A stretch of DNA of 64,000 nucleotides. Origin: Golubevia sp. BC0850 (lineage: Eukaryota > Basidiomycota > Exobasidiomycetes > Golubeviales > Golubeviaceae). Below are positions 53,801 through 64,000 of the stretch, in pieces; the stretch's first letter is position 1; every line of letters begins with the position of its first letter. The stretch lies in assembly GCA_012976225.1 (NCBI GenBank), contig JAAVVG010000022.1, positions 310,001 to 374,000 of the forward strand, in the 5' to 3' direction. The notes under the pieces are model-generated. The model did no database searches. It had not been told where the DNA came from and worked only from the letters and a program-made list of their open reading frames with translations. Position numbers and translations under genes: made by a program.

Positions 53801-54291
53801 ATGAAGAGGACAAGTTTAAACCCGAACCATCGCTTCCAGACATTTCTATTTCTCATTCTATCCCTAAAGGAAAACAGAGCCAAAATCCACCTTCTTCACC
53901 CGAGGAAGGAGAGATGACCCCTCAAGTCGAGCAATTCCCAACTTTCCCTACCTCTACCTCCAACTCTACCATAACGGCAATTGAACAGGAAAGAAGAACT
54001 TCAGATCAGTCAATCTTGAGACAAGCTTCAGAGCCTCAAAGTAGAAGCCAATCTCCTCCTTCGGTCTGGAGATCCATTCCACCTTTGATTGCGACGGAAT
54101 CTTCCTCAAGTCATCATCTCGGCCACCATCAATTTAGTCAGCGTCATAATCGTCAGGCATTGATTTCTAGACCTATGAGTTTCAGAGAACTGGAAGAGTT
54201 GGTGACCCGAACTAAAGAGTTGTTTGGGCAATTGAAGAGGATGAGAGAGACTTTGTTGGAGCATAAGGAGAAGATGACCAGAGTGGAGTAG
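50867..54291 (+). CDS. ELL: RNA polymerase II elongation factor ELL
   Basis: Two exons, 50867-51064 and 51133-54291, giving 1118 residues. ELL suppresses Pol II pausing and works with EAF-type partners. The N-terminal domain starts SRSILYQLQPNQD and continues across the intron (IQLAGPNS joined to AIHLGSDS), followed by a basic KLRKRREEDEAKKRDKAVVL. A winged-helix part reads QSLRRLLIQTLASSPLKRKY, then DTLYALKDELFTQVHFSKGSW (about 230-330). A long disordered Ser/Lys-rich centre follows. The C-terminal occludin-homology region lies at about 845-880 (YVRLAERFLKTFQEYRELR) and at the end (FRELEELVTRTKELFGQLKR); an acidic, Ser-rich insertion of about 200 residues separates its two helices. It is longer than human ELL (621). 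The call is good on domain order. Confidence 0.82.
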
Positions 54292-54612
54292 TGTTTCGTT
54301 GTAACCTCTTTTTTTTTCTTTTTTCATCCCGTCGTTTGTATGGAGGTTTGGAGCCTGCGGCTGAAGTCATCGAAACGCGTCACGTCCTCTTTTCTGGCAG
54401 ACTGCTGGGACCAATTCTACTCACAGAACTCCATTTCCTGCGCGAAGGCTCCTGGTCCTTGTTCAAGATCACAGGTTCTGTGCAAAGGATTGCAGAAGAG
54501 AGAGACCGACAAAGGCGTCTAATCTCCGTTAATTCCACGCTACCGAAGGCCTAACAGCGGTGAGCGGTTGCAGATTTGTTTCAACGCAATCCCTTCTCCT
54601 CTCAACCACAAC
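54292..54612. other. Intergenic spacer, ELL / DHA2 transporter
   Basis: Begins with a T-rich ELL 3' flank and ends as the transporter promoter. Small frames at 54291-54554 have no domain. Nothing else is seen. Confidence 0.5.
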
Positions 54613-56439
54613 ATGGCTTCCACCAGAAGCTCTACCCTATCGATAGAACCGATATCACATCGTGCCTCTGATGACGAGAGCCCTCAAACAAAGATACAGG
54701 AGACGGAGAGGATAGGAGGTCTGGAACAGCAATCAAAAGAAGTGGAATCCTTTTTCAAGAACTCTTTCCATCAATACCTCTTTGTCCTCCTTATCGCTCT
54801 ATCCCAAATGTCAGTCAGCAGTGGGATTGGAACTCCTGCTTTGATAATTCAAGAGATCAAAGAGTCGCTAGGTGTGGAATCTCAGGCGGAAGCGAGTTGG
54901 TGAGTTCTTTCTCTCTCCCCCCTTTCTTTATCTAAAAGCGCTTTGACTCTGGGAAGGTGTCCTTATTGACAACATCTCTCCAAATCACCAGGTTTCTGGC
55001 CGCTTACAGTCTTACAAGTGGTACATTCGTGCTTGCGTCGGGGTCTCTAGGAAGTATCCTAGGCTACAAAAAAGTTTATGTCTTTGGATGGGTCTGGTTA
55101 GGAATTTGGAATCTTGTTTCAGCGCTGTCCAATTCGCCAATCGTCTTCGATTTCTCACGAGGGATGGCAGGTATAGGAGTAGCTCTTCAAGTTCCAAATG
55201 GTTTGGCTCTTCTAGGTTTAGCATTTCCACCTCATTCGAAAGCTAAAAATGTTGCTTATGCAATTACAGGTTTCCTTGCTCCATCAGGTTATAATTTCGG
55301 AGGATTGATAGGTTCTCTGTTCATTCGATTAAATGGAAGTTGGAGGGGTAGTTTCTATTTCTACTTGGTCTTCTGTGAGGTCGTAGCCATTCTATCTTTC
55401 TTCTTCATTCCTTCTTCAATAGGTCTTCCAGATTTAAGTCTCACTCTCAAGCAAAGGTTATCGACTTTTGATTACATTGGTAGCTTCTTCGGTTGTGGAG
55501 CACTACTTCTTTTTTCAGTGGCTTGGAACCAAGCTGGAGTTGTTGGCTGGCCATCGCCAGTGACTTACATTCTATTGATCATCTCTCTAGTCGTATTTCT
55601 ACCAGCTTTTATTTATTCACAGACGAAAGTCAAATATCCAATCATGCCCCTCAGTGTTTGGAAGAGGAAGGGGATGGTGCAGCTGTTCTCAGCGATGCTC
55701 TTCGGATGGGGAAGTTTTGGAATTTACCTCTACTACACAACCACTTTCATCTTGATCTTCAGGGAGGTCACTCCTTTAGCTGCTACTGCCGAATTAGTCC
55801 CTCTTGTTTTAGGTGGATTGTTAGCGACAGCCAGCGTTCCAGTGCTTATTCAAAGAGGAGTGTCTGCTAAGATCATCTTCTCGATTTCGATGTTCTCCTT
55901 CTTTTTGTGAGTCTACAGCAAAATTATTTCTCTCAACGATTCACTTGCTAACTCAATCCCCGCTTTCTCAGAGGCAACCTCTTTGGGGCTATCGCTTCTC
56001 CCAAAGAGAGCTACTGGAGGTTCACTTTCCCAAGTTGCATCTTAGTTCCATTTGGACCGGATCTATCTTTCGCTTCAGCTGGTATCATCGTGTCTAATTC
56101 AGTCTTACCAGTGAGTCTTCTCTTGGCAGGACGGATGTGAAAGAAGAGAATGTTGACAGACTCTCCCCGTTCTTTTCACTTCAGCACGAACAAGGGATAG
56201 CCGGATCTTTGGTGGGAACAGTAGTAGGGTACGGAATGTCGATTGGTCTGGGAATAGCAGCAACAGTGGAAACTCAGGTGAACAAGTCAGGAGCTGATGA
56301 GCTTCGAGGGTTCCGTGGCGCATTTTATTTGGGGATAGGATTAGCTGCAGCTGCTTTTCTGATTGCAGTGTTTACCATGAAGGATGTCAAAGCAGTCGAG
56401 ACGAAACCGAAGGAGAAGGAAGGAGTGGCGGAGACTTAG
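54613..56439 (+). CDS. DHA2-type MFS transporter
   Basis: Four exons: 54613-54899, 54992-55906, 55972-56110 and 56185-56439, giving 531 residues. It resembles the yeast Atr1/YOR378W group of 14-span drug or small-molecule exporters. Evidence: an N-terminal cytosolic tail of about 60 residues, QYLFVLLIALSQMSVSSGIG, then W FLAAYSLTSGTFVLASG across intron 1, LGYKKVYVFGWVWLGIWNL, FDFSRGMAGIGVALQVPNGL, NFGGLIGSLFIRLNGSWRG with the expected helix-5 region, and a final HEQGIAGSLVGTVVGYGMSI. All introns remove clear frame breaks. The substrate cannot be told. Its neighbours (ELL and PYM) give no metabolic context. Confidence 0.88.
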
Positions 56440-56693
56440 AAAAATAGATTGTACAACATCCTCTTCCATATATCAGCAGCAACAACATCTTATAGAGTTC
56501 TTACGGTGCCAACCGATTTCTAGAAGTGTTGTTGTGTTAGAAGTGACAAGGTAACAGTCAGAAGGTGACTACTAGACATACCAATCCCAACAAATCTGTT
56601 TGGAGAAGATGATATGTTATTCCAAGAACAGGTAAATAAATGAATGAGAGACTTCCGACAAATAAGACGATAAATATGAGTGAGATTGAATCC

Positions 56694-57463
56694 TCAGACC
56701 CCAAGACCCTCAAGTTCCTTCCTCAACTCTTCTATGGAATCCACCTTAGCCTTCTGTTCAGGTAAAAGAGTAGATTCATCCTTCTCCTTCAATAACTCTG
56801 CAGCCTTGAGTTTTTTAGCCAAAGCTCTAGCTCTCTTCTGTTGGTCCATTTCAGAGCTCTTAGGTTCTTGATCCTCTATCACGGGTGATTTCTCTTCTCC
56901 ATTCTTGGTCGAAACTGTTTCTTTCTTATCGTCTCCATCATCATCCCAATCTTCTGGAGCTTCTTCTTCCTCTCCAGCCTGTTTCTTCTTGCCTTTGACA
57001 ATCTCACTGGTTCCATTTCGATTCCCGTTTGCAGCTACATCTCCGTTTCCATTCAACTCGTCAGCTTTCTTCTCCCTCTTTTTCAAATTCTGCTTTTGAG
57101 ATTTACTCATTCCAGCTTTTGCTTGGAGAGCAGGACTTTGTGATAGGATCGAAGGAGGTCTTGAGGTTGCGCTCCCTGGAGGACCTCTGGAGGCTCTGGC
57201 ATCTGCTTCTAACTGCCTTGAAGATCGAAATCGAGTGACATCTTCAGCTGGAGTGAATCCCGGTTTCACCTTCCTTTCCTTTCGAATGCTGTGATGGGAA
57301 GAGGTTGTCAAAGGGTTAGAGATGGGAATGTAGATGTTTGGGCAAAAGAAGTAACTCACGTTCCATCTGCTCTTTTACTTTGAGGGATAACTCTTTGTTG
57401 AGTATTCGAGTCAACTACTATTCCAGATGTCGTAGATTCGGGATTCAATGGAGGTCGGGACAT
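56694..57463 (-). CDS. PYM1: PYM, partner of Y14-Mago (exon junction complex recycling)
   Basis: Two exons, 57463-57360 and 57288-56694, giving 232 residues. PYM binds the Mago-Y14 dimer through its N-terminus and dismantles exon junction complexes on translating mRNA in the cytoplasm. The N-terminal domain reads SGIVVDSNTQQRVIPQSKRA then DGTIRKERKVKPGFTP across the intron (about residues 13-48). A Lys-rich helical segment (MSKSQKQNLKKREKKADEL), an acidic stretch (EEEEAPEDWDDDGDD) and a C-terminal helix (RARALAKKLKAAELLKEKDE) follow, as in other PYM proteins. Length is close to the family norm. It fits a genome rich in introns. It is head to head with the F-box gene, 153 bp between starts. 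Confidence 0.9.
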
Positions 57464-57616
57464 TATGTTGGGTTGATGTTGGTTGGCAAAAGAGAAAGCT
57501 GACCACCCAACTTCTCTTGCCTCTTGCCCAACCAATTGAATTCAAGAGCTCCATCAAACCGAGAAACTAGAGTAGTTAGACTTGAAATCGTCTCTACTAC
57601 TTGATCAAAAAGAGAT

Positions 57617-59644
57617 ATGGAGACTGTAGCAGATTCGTCTCTTCCACCTGAATTGCTTATCAACATCCTTCTACTAGCCGCTTCAAGTTCGAGAGAGTCA
57701 GCCTACTCTTTAGCTTTTGTTTCTCATTCAATTTCAGCTTTGACTTCCATACCTAGATGGAGAACAGTAGCTCTCTCAACAGAGAAACAAGTACTAGCTT
57801 TCTGGCAGATCCTCCTGACTGCCCATGAACTCGAAGAGAAGGAGAAGGAGAAGGAAGAAAACGATGCAAAAGGTGCTGCAAGTCCAGATTTACGATCTAG
57901 CGAATCTTTTATCAGAGCAGAAGAGAAAGCCTCAAAGAAAGCTCCGAAGTTCCCAAACTTAGATTGGGATTTGAAGAAATCGATTTCACTACCAAACGAA
58001 GGGAAAGATCCAGGTTTATTCGTAGAGAATCTGTTCATTGAATTAGAGTCGGATAGGTTCCTAACTATTTCTACAAGATTACAGACTCAAAGAGAGATTT
58101 ACTTCAATGCCTTAGCAAATGCCTTGAACGAAGAATCGGAAGCTTCAAACTCAACTTCTTCAACCTCAGATTTCCCAGACATTTGTTCTCAAGAGACCTC
58201 TCCTAAATCAGTGAAAGGACCATCCTGGTCAAGTCTTCAGAAGATTAAGTTGTCACCAACGCGACCTCAGTCGAGACTCTCGGGGTGTCTCTACCATTTA
58301 CCGAAAATCAACGTCTTATCTCTAGGAGCTGTAGAGCTATCGGTTCTCTCCAAGTCTTTACAATCGATTTCTCCCGAAGAACTTACTCTAGTGTTTGATG
58401 GAGATGAGAACGTGTTCGGTCAATCTTTGACTTGGTGCTCTGGAACGCTGCCAGACGAGGTCATTTGGAGGGTGGAAGACGGAAGGAGAATTCCATCTTT
58501 GGGAGGATTAAGGAGAAGACTCAAGAAACTTCAAGTGATTGGAATTGATCCCCGATCGCAAGCTCCTGGAATCCAAATGCCTTATAGTTTAATAGCTCCT
58601 TTGAAAGCAGGGTCTTTGTTGAGGGGTAGTTTGATTCACGCAGTGGTGGAGGGATGTCGAGCTAAAAAATCAAAAGTTATCGCAGATTTAGAACCAATTT
58701 CGAGTCAAGATCTTCTAGTCAATCCATCTCAGAAATTTACTTCCAACGATTTTCCATCCGTTCCTTCTTCAACTTCATCTTCTACTTCAAGTGGTATAAC
58801 TCATCTTAGATACGACACCAGAAAGTTCTCTTTTAGACCAGCAGAAATCATAGTCTCCAGATTGAGGCCATTTTTTCAAGAGGTCAAACCATCTGTCTCA
58901 ACTGAATCGGAAGAAGCAAATCAAATTCTCAAGTCCTGGGGTCTGGGAGAATTTTCAAGACTACATTTGTCTTGGGATTCGGAGATTGCAGATGAAATCA
59001 AGAAATCGAGGTTCTCTTCTATAGATTCCAAGGTGGCGGAAGGGAGAGAAATTGAAGGAGCCAAGAAATTAAATGGCGGTTGGCCTAGAGAGATTAAAGA
59101 TACTTGGACTGAGAGAAGCGACAGAGATTTATCCCCTACATTCTCTCATGAGCTAGCTCATACTTTTCAACAAACTTACGGCTGGCAACCACTGAAATCA
59201 GTAGTAGATTCGAAACCTACCTCAACAGAAAAACAGACCATAAACTCAACAAACCTAGAAACCTCTTCTGCAACCTTCGTCGCTGATTATTCGGGAGAAA
59301 TGGGAAACAGGCTATGTGGAAATGGAGCTGGTTTAGAGACTGAGTTTTTGAGATGTCTCGAAGAGGCCGTTGGGATCGAATTGGCCTCTATTTTGATAGC
59401 ATCTAAGCAAGAGAAGAATCGTAACCCCTCAGACGTACTGTTGACTTCAAATTGGGTGGAGAGGAACCAAAGTGAAACAATGAAAGGTGCTACCTCTCTG
59501 GAGGAACTGAAACCCGATCTGATTTATGGAGTGAGATCGCCGGCTAGACTAATGAACTTGGGCGGGAAAGCAGCTTTGAGCAGGGAATCAAGATTGAGAT
59601 TATTCGAGAATAGATCGAGCGGCGGGAAGGGAGCTTGGGGCTGA
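57617..59644 (+). CDS. F-box-like protein of unknown target
   Basis: An intronless gene of 675 residues. An F-box-like motif stands at the N-terminus: SLPPELLINILLLAASSSRE, then LAFVSHSISALTSIPRWRTV (about residues 8-55). A Glu/Lys-rich segment follows (HELEEKEKEKEENDAKGA). The remainder contains short Leu-patterned stretches such as KINVLSLGAVELSVLSKSLQ and LRRRLKKLQVIGIDPRSQ but no clear LRR array. A near-C-terminal segment, FLRCLEEAVGIELASILIAS, looks helical. It would serve as an SCF receptor if the F-box is functional (inference). The start is the first ATG in a long open frame. Confidence 0.65.
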   Translation: METVADSSLPPELLINILLLAASSSRESAYSLAFVSHSISALTSIPRWRTVALSTEKQVLAFWQILLTAHELEEKEKEKEENDAKGAASPDLRSSESFIRAEEKASKKAPKFPNLDWDLKKSISLPNEGKDPGLFVENLFIELESDRFLTISTRLQTQREIYFNALANALNEESEASNSTSSTSDFPDICSQETSPKSVKGPSWSSLQKIKLSPTRPQSRLSGCLYHLPKINVLSLGAVELSVLSKSLQSISPEELTLVFDGDENVFGQSLTWCSGTLPDEVIWRVEDGRRIPSLGGLRRRLKKLQVIGIDPRSQAPGIQMPYSLIAPLKAGSLLRGSLIHAVVEGCRAKKSKVIADLEPISSQDLLVNPSQKFTSNDFPSVPSSTSSSTSSGITHLRYDTRKFSFRPAEIIVSRLRPFFQEVKPSVSTESEEANQILKSWGLGEFSRLHLSWDSEIADEIKKSRFSSIDSKVAEGREIEGAKKLNGGWPREIKDTWTERSDRDLSPTFSHELAHTFQQTYGWQPLKSVVDSKPTSTEKQTINSTNLETSSATFVADYSGEMGNRLCGNGAGLETEFLRCLEEAVGIELASILIASKQEKNRNPSDVLLTSNWVERNQSETMKGATSLEELKPDLIYGVRSPARLMNLGGKAALSRESRLRLFENRSSGGKGAWG

Positions 59645-59846
59645 TGTATGCGTTTGCAAACGAAATGTGAAAGGCGATGTTTTCGAGCGGTATGAGAAGA
59701 GTCAGTTGGATCTTCCGGACACTCTGTTCATTTGGCTGGTGTTTGATACAATCTGTCCTTCTTCGACGTCTCGACTCGCTCCTCTGGAAAGTCTATTCTT
59801 CGCCTTTTCTTAAAGCAGAATTGTTGTCTGAGCTGAGAAGAAGAGT

Positions 59847-61461
59847 CTATCCCCAATGACCGATGACATCTCTTGGTTTGTATGGAGCTTCGATCTCCTG
59901 TGTGTGAGAACAAAAGACCGAGTCAGCATACCAAATCCGAACATGTCGACCATTAACCCTTTAGTCTTTACCCAAGGAGGCCGCTTGACGAAAATTATTC
60001 GTTCAATCCAATAGAATTCTACACCTTTCAGTTCAAGCTGTTGACTCACCTTGATTTCTTCCTCGGTCAACTTCAATGAACAGGCAGCAGCCAAGTCCTT
60101 TAAGTTCTCGACCTTTGTAGTACCACAGATTGGCGCGGCGACTGTCTTTCTGGACATCAACCAAGCAGTAGCAATTTGAGCCATAGAAACACCCCTAGCC
60201 TTGGAGATCTTTTCGACCACATCTACAATCGCTTCAGTTGGAGCGTCAACTTCTGCGAATCCAAAGTGAACGTCCTTTTCGGCTCGGGCGGATTTAGATC
60301 TCTCGGAGTTAGGTCGAGCTGAAAAAAGATTGGAACAGCGAATCAGATGGAAGTGGACGATCACAAAGCTGAACACACAGAGGCAGACTCACCCAACAAT
60401 CCTCTTGCTAAGGGACTCCAGGGAATGCTTCCCACTCCATAATGATGGAGCAGTCTGTTCATTTCTCTCTCCTCTTCTCTATAAGTGGCAGTGTAGAAAT
60501 TTTGCATCGAGATGAACGGAGTGAGGCCATTGTTGAGTGCAAAGTTTTGCATGATGGAAAACTGAAACGCCCAGCAGGACGACATCCCTAAGAAAAAAGG
60601 AGAAGGAATACATTCAGTCAAGGGAAGATAAAGCAACCCTTCACTGTTGACTACACTTACCTATGTGTCTGACCCACCCTGCTTTGACACAGTCGTGTAG
60701 AGCCAACATTGTCTCCTCTATAGGTGTTTGATCGTCAAACCTGTGGAGTTGAAATACATCTATATAATCCATTCCTAGTCTTTCCAAGCTACCTTTGACG
60801 GACTCGAAGATGTGCTTTCTTGAGTTTCCCTTTCTCATAGAAGCTGCGTGAGCTGAGATTGAAGATCCCTCCTTGACGTCCATTCCGAAGAAGCACTTCG
60901 TAAGGATGACGTAGTCGCTCCTAGGGACTTTAAGATCTTTAAGGACCTTTCCTAAGAGCATTTCGCTCTCTCCATTGCTATATACGTCAGCGGTGTCGAA
61001 AGTGTCTTTGAGAAGAGAGAGAAAAGATTCTGAAGTCAGTGCTTTTTTTCGAAGGATGCTCAATGACGAATGTAAGAGATGTCACTCACTGATTCCTAGC
61101 TTTAATGCTGTCTCGACATGGGCTTTACTGGAGAATGGGAAGGAAAAGTCAAAAAAGAGGCGATTAGCTAAGGTGGAAGGCAAGGCGGGCGAGTGCGAAG
61201 AGCGAAGGCGAATACGAACCAGTCGTTGTATCCAAGAGTCCATCCCCCTCCCCATGGAGTTTCTCCATAAGTCATACATCCAAGAATTCTGGTTTGGGAG
61301 AGGGAGTGGGCGAGAACGTTGGGGTCAGGACGAACAAAGACGGGAAGCCTAAATCGTCTCTATTTGATTAGCGAGTGAGTTTGTGAGACTACTCACATCT
61401 TAGAAATCTTCAATCCAGATTTACCCAGAGTAGTCAAAGGAACGAGAGGAGCGGCAGTCAT
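59847..61461 (-). CDS. Aldo/keto reductase (Ypl088w/aryl-alcohol dehydrogenase type)
   Basis: Seven exons: 61461-61397, 61288-61220, 61127-61090, 61005-60661, 60587-60393, 60318-60050 and 59897-59847, giving 343 residues. It is an NADPH-dependent reductase with a TIM barrel. Motifs: LGKSGLKISK then ILGCMTYGETPWGGG, NTFDTADVYSNGESE (Asp 61/64 and Tyr 66), ILTKCFFG (Lys 94), DVFQLHRFD (His 144), completing the catalytic tetrad Asp-Tyr-Lys-His. Later come SMQNFYTATYREEEREMN, IPWSPLARGLLA, and the cofactor part MAQIATAWLMSRKTVAAPIC GTTKVENL. The end is EAPYKPRDVIGHWG. The exon 4 acceptor is AAG and the exon 2 donor is GTTCGT, both chosen by phase. The substrate is probably an aldehyde or ketone; not resolvable. 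Confidence 0.85.
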
Positions 61462-61792
61462 TCTTTTTGTCATGCAAAGAATAGAGAAGAGGTACGATGT
61501 AAATGATTGGATACTTGGAAAGCCTCAATGTGAATCAAAGAGTTTTCAAGCTCATCCTTCCTGTCTATTACAAAAACTTACCTCCTTTGATAGCAGCGGT
61601 TGTAGTTAAAAAGAAAGAAAAAAAGAAAAAAAGAGAGAGAGAAAGAGAAAGTAGTCAGCTTACTGCGCTTACTTCTGCCGCCGTGGGCGTTAAACGGGTG
61701 GTATAGTAGTGGAGTTGAAGTACCTCCTTCTCTCCTTCTCCTTCTCTATCCTTTCTATCTAGAACCTCCCTAGATAACGCGAGTTCTCTATA
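61462..61792. promoter_or_regulatory. Divergent promoter region with purine tract
   Basis: A 331-bp head-to-head spacer between the aldo/keto reductase and the DUF1917 gene. It contains a nearly pure A/G tract at about 61609-61651 (plus strand). No other motif is called. Confidence 0.5.
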
Positions 61793-63808
61793 ATGAGCCA
61801 AACGATATTCACTCTTGACTCTGTACCAGACTCCAAGCTTACAACCGTTCGCTGGGGAAAAGGTGTCAGTTCTGAGCCTCTAGAAAAGTTTCAAGAAGAC
61901 AACAAACCCTCAACCTCCAAAGCCGGGCAGGATGGATGGGTGTGGACCATGGGAAATCAACCTAGAAGAGAAAAAGTAGACGAAGCAGCTCAACTAGATG
62001 CCTTGACTCAAGCAGAAGTTTTGTTACTTCAAGCCGAGCAGGAGCTTCTGATCATAAAGAACGACAAGAACAGAGCTCCAAAGGGTGCCCCAACCAAGAA
62101 AGAAAGAAAGTGAGTCCAGAAACCGAGCAGAATACATTCACAGATCAGGTTTGGGTTTGGAGAAAGTTGGCCTGAAGGTGGAGGAAGGAGGGTTGCTTGA
62201 GCCTTGAAGAAGACTGAGGAGCAACAGCTGCTGATCAAGAGCCCTTCTCAAATCTAACCAGAGCCGCTGTCGAAGATGAATTCATTGCCAAGCTGACTCC
62301 AGTTGCAAGAGCTGGTGGGCTCACCTGTGGAAAGTGGTGAGTTTATGAGGGAAGGGTTGCCACCGACTATCTCTACCGCCTTCTCCAACCCTCCTTGTTT
62401 TTTTCTCTCCATCTCTAAACCTGTGCCAATCGTCTTCTCCAACCCTCCGAACCCCCTCCAAAGGTTATTTTTTACTGATGCTGAAAACGCAGACTTCAAG
62501 TTCAACACTTTAGCCACGAGTATAGTTTCAGGTCCTTTGTCTCAACTTGGGAACGGAACGAATTGTTGTCATACGGTCAAATGGTGCGTAGAACTCCTTG
62601 CAAAGCTTGGTGTAGTTTCTATGAGTTTCTTCAGAGGATCAAATTCAAGGCTTGTGAATACGATGGATGGTGATCAGGGAGTGTTTGGCCTTCCTTTCCT
62701 GATCTTTCAATGTTCAATCTTCACTCCCTCAGTTCGAATGCCCTAGATCCTCCTGCAGAAGGAGCACCGGACACCAGGGTTATCTGTTTATACTTTGACT
62801 CGTGCTGGGACAAAGACATGGCCAAGCAAGTGAGTGATCTCAATCTCGAAGGTAGCCTTGGTCCGCTCACATTTTGACTATAGGCTCCTCTACTACCTCG
62901 ACCTAGGTCCTGCATTGCGTCCTGAGAGAACACGGCCTAGAACCTTCCGCATGCAAACCTGACCTCTACTCCTTCATCAATCTCGATTCTAAGGTGAGTA
63001 CACGGGAGTACTCGATCTCCCCTCCCCCTCCCCTCTATTTTGTTCCCTCCCTTCCCTTTCCTTTCCTTTCCTTTCTTCACGGCTTCTCGACCTCTGACTC
63101 GACTACTCTCTCTTTGACTCTTCAAAGCGCAAGTCACAGATTCGAGCCAGCGTATTCAACAAGAACCTGATCCCAGAAGCTGAACGTGAGATTCTGAAGA
63201 AGAAGTGGCAGAAGGAGACAGATGTGGACTCAAATGGCAAGATCGTCAAGAAATCTGCTTCGAACAACGAGCGAAATGAATTCGATAGTGGAAGCGAAGG
63301 CGATGAAGCCAACTTTCATTCTTCTCAAAGTTCTTCTGACGAAGAAATCAAGATCTCAAATCCTCAAAACTTTCAAACTTATGAATCTAAAGCAACGAAC
63401 TCTAGAACGAAGACTTTGGCTAAAAGAAATGCTCTCGATGAACTAGTTGAAAATGAATTAGTTGAAAAGAAAGATCCTTTTGGAAAAGGATCCCTTGGTA
63501 AAGAACTGGCAGGAATGAACGATCCGTTTTCGTCAGATTCTGGAAGATCTGAAAAGAAAGCAAAGTTGAACGAGGAATCCAGATTTTCAGCGAAACCTCA
63601 AGCTTCGAAGGAAAAGAGCCCTGCTTCCGATGGATCTGTCACCGAGTCAGAGGTTAGTCTCTCGAAACGTCATCGCTCTCTCATTCCTTTCGCCGTCTGA
63701 TCCCCTCTTTCCTTTTCTCCACAGGAGGACGTTCCATTCAAACCCAAGACTACAACCATCATCAAACAATCAAAGGCAGCTTCTGGTTCGAAGGCCAAGG
63801 GCTTCTAA
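61793..63808 (+). CDS. DUF1917 (BLES03/C11orf68-like, eIF4E-like fold) protein with charged tail
   Basis: Seven exons: 61793-62109, 62262-62336, 62464-62583, 62733-62829, 62907-62993, 63128-63652 and 63725-63808, giving 434 residues. The middle matches my memory of the DUF1917 domain, whose fold resembles eIF4E: GGLTCGKWLFFTDAENADFK across intron 2, LATSIVSGPLSQLG, DTRVICLYFDSCWDKDMAKQ, then VLHCVLREHGLEPSACKPDL, YSFINLDSKRKS. The N-terminus has TLDSVPDSKLTTVRWGKG and a helix LDALTQAEVLLLQAEQELLI. About 200 C-terminal residues are acidic, Ser/Lys-rich and disordered, ending TTTIIKQSKAASGSKAKGF. The molecular role is unknown. Two introns end in AAG. The family call is moderate; the exon chain is well supported by phase. 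Confidence 0.7.
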
Positions 63809-64000
63809 TGGATTGTTAAGATCGTTTTTCTTCCGTTGCCTTGAAATCCTGTTTCTCGAATGATTCTCTTTTGTTCTTGTTGCTTTCCCCAAATCCTCAA
63901 GATAGATACACTTCTCACATAACAAAACACAATTCCTTGTATTTTAGCCATTTAGAACTAATTCCTCTTTCAAGCTTTGAGTGACTTGTACATGAAACCG

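Noticed and set aside
61609-61651. The purine tract as a telomere-like or satellite repeat
   Set aside because: It is a simple irregular A/G stretch without a repeated unit and lies in an ordinary divergent promoter.

Overview
The window is a gene-dense fungal chromosome segment. Short introns (mostly 50-140 nt, GTGAGT-type donors, usually CAG or TAG acceptors) interrupt nearly every gene. The gene families (DHA1 and DHA2 transporters, DUF4048, a Kre9-like wall protein, a makorin, an ELO elongase, F-box proteins) and the intron density suggest a basidiomycete, plausibly a Pucciniomycotina yeast or smut-like fungus; species cannot be read from sequence alone. Exon chains below come from splice signals plus protein continuity, and the summed exon lengths of each complete model are divisible by three. 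I saw no tRNA, rRNA, CRISPR array, transposon or old virus-like element.

Layout. 1-9.3 kb (minus strand): the 5' end of the DNA polymerase epsilon gene (POL2), a large F-box protein, and the ribosome-assembly GTPase NOG2. 9.4-13.1 kb: a makorin-type RING/CCCH ubiquitin ligase (+), then a decayed TPR/F-box/LRR gene resembling Dia2/Pof3 (-). 13.6-25.4 kb: a secreted double-psi beta-barrel protein (-), splicing factor SPF30/SMNDC1 (-), the ribosome quality-control factor VMS1 (+), a Kre9-like GPI-type protein (+), the ARFRP1/Arl3 GTPase (-), and a membrane-anchored beta-solenoid protein (+). 26.8-32 kb: an ELO fatty-acid elongase and the Golgi tether COG3 (+). 32-38 kb: a DHA1 transporter and an MmgE/PrpD-family enzyme, transcribed divergently from a 1.3-kb spacer, a possible small metabolite make-and-export pair. 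38.4-44.8 kb: a DUF4048 protein (-) and an ING-type PHD chromatin reader (+). 46-47.3 kb: a secreted four-repeat protein with Kex2-type sites. 48.3-56.4 kb: an SVOP-like transporter (-), the transcription elongation factor ELL (+) and a DHA2 transporter (+). 56.7-63.8 kb: the exon-junction-complex factor PYM (-), a second F-box-like protein (+), an aldo/keto reductase (-) and a DUF1917 (BLES03-like) protein (+).

Most genes are conserved housekeeping functions: replication, ribosome biogenesis and rescue, splicing and mRNP handling, Golgi traffic, elongation and chromatin. Eight neighbouring pairs are head to head, one with only 91 bp between start codons. The accessory genes of most interest are the repeat protein at 46-47.3 kb, the transporter/PrpD pair, the solenoid membrane protein, and the decayed Dia2/Pof3-like gene. 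A nested inverted repeat abuts the TATA box of the elongase gene.
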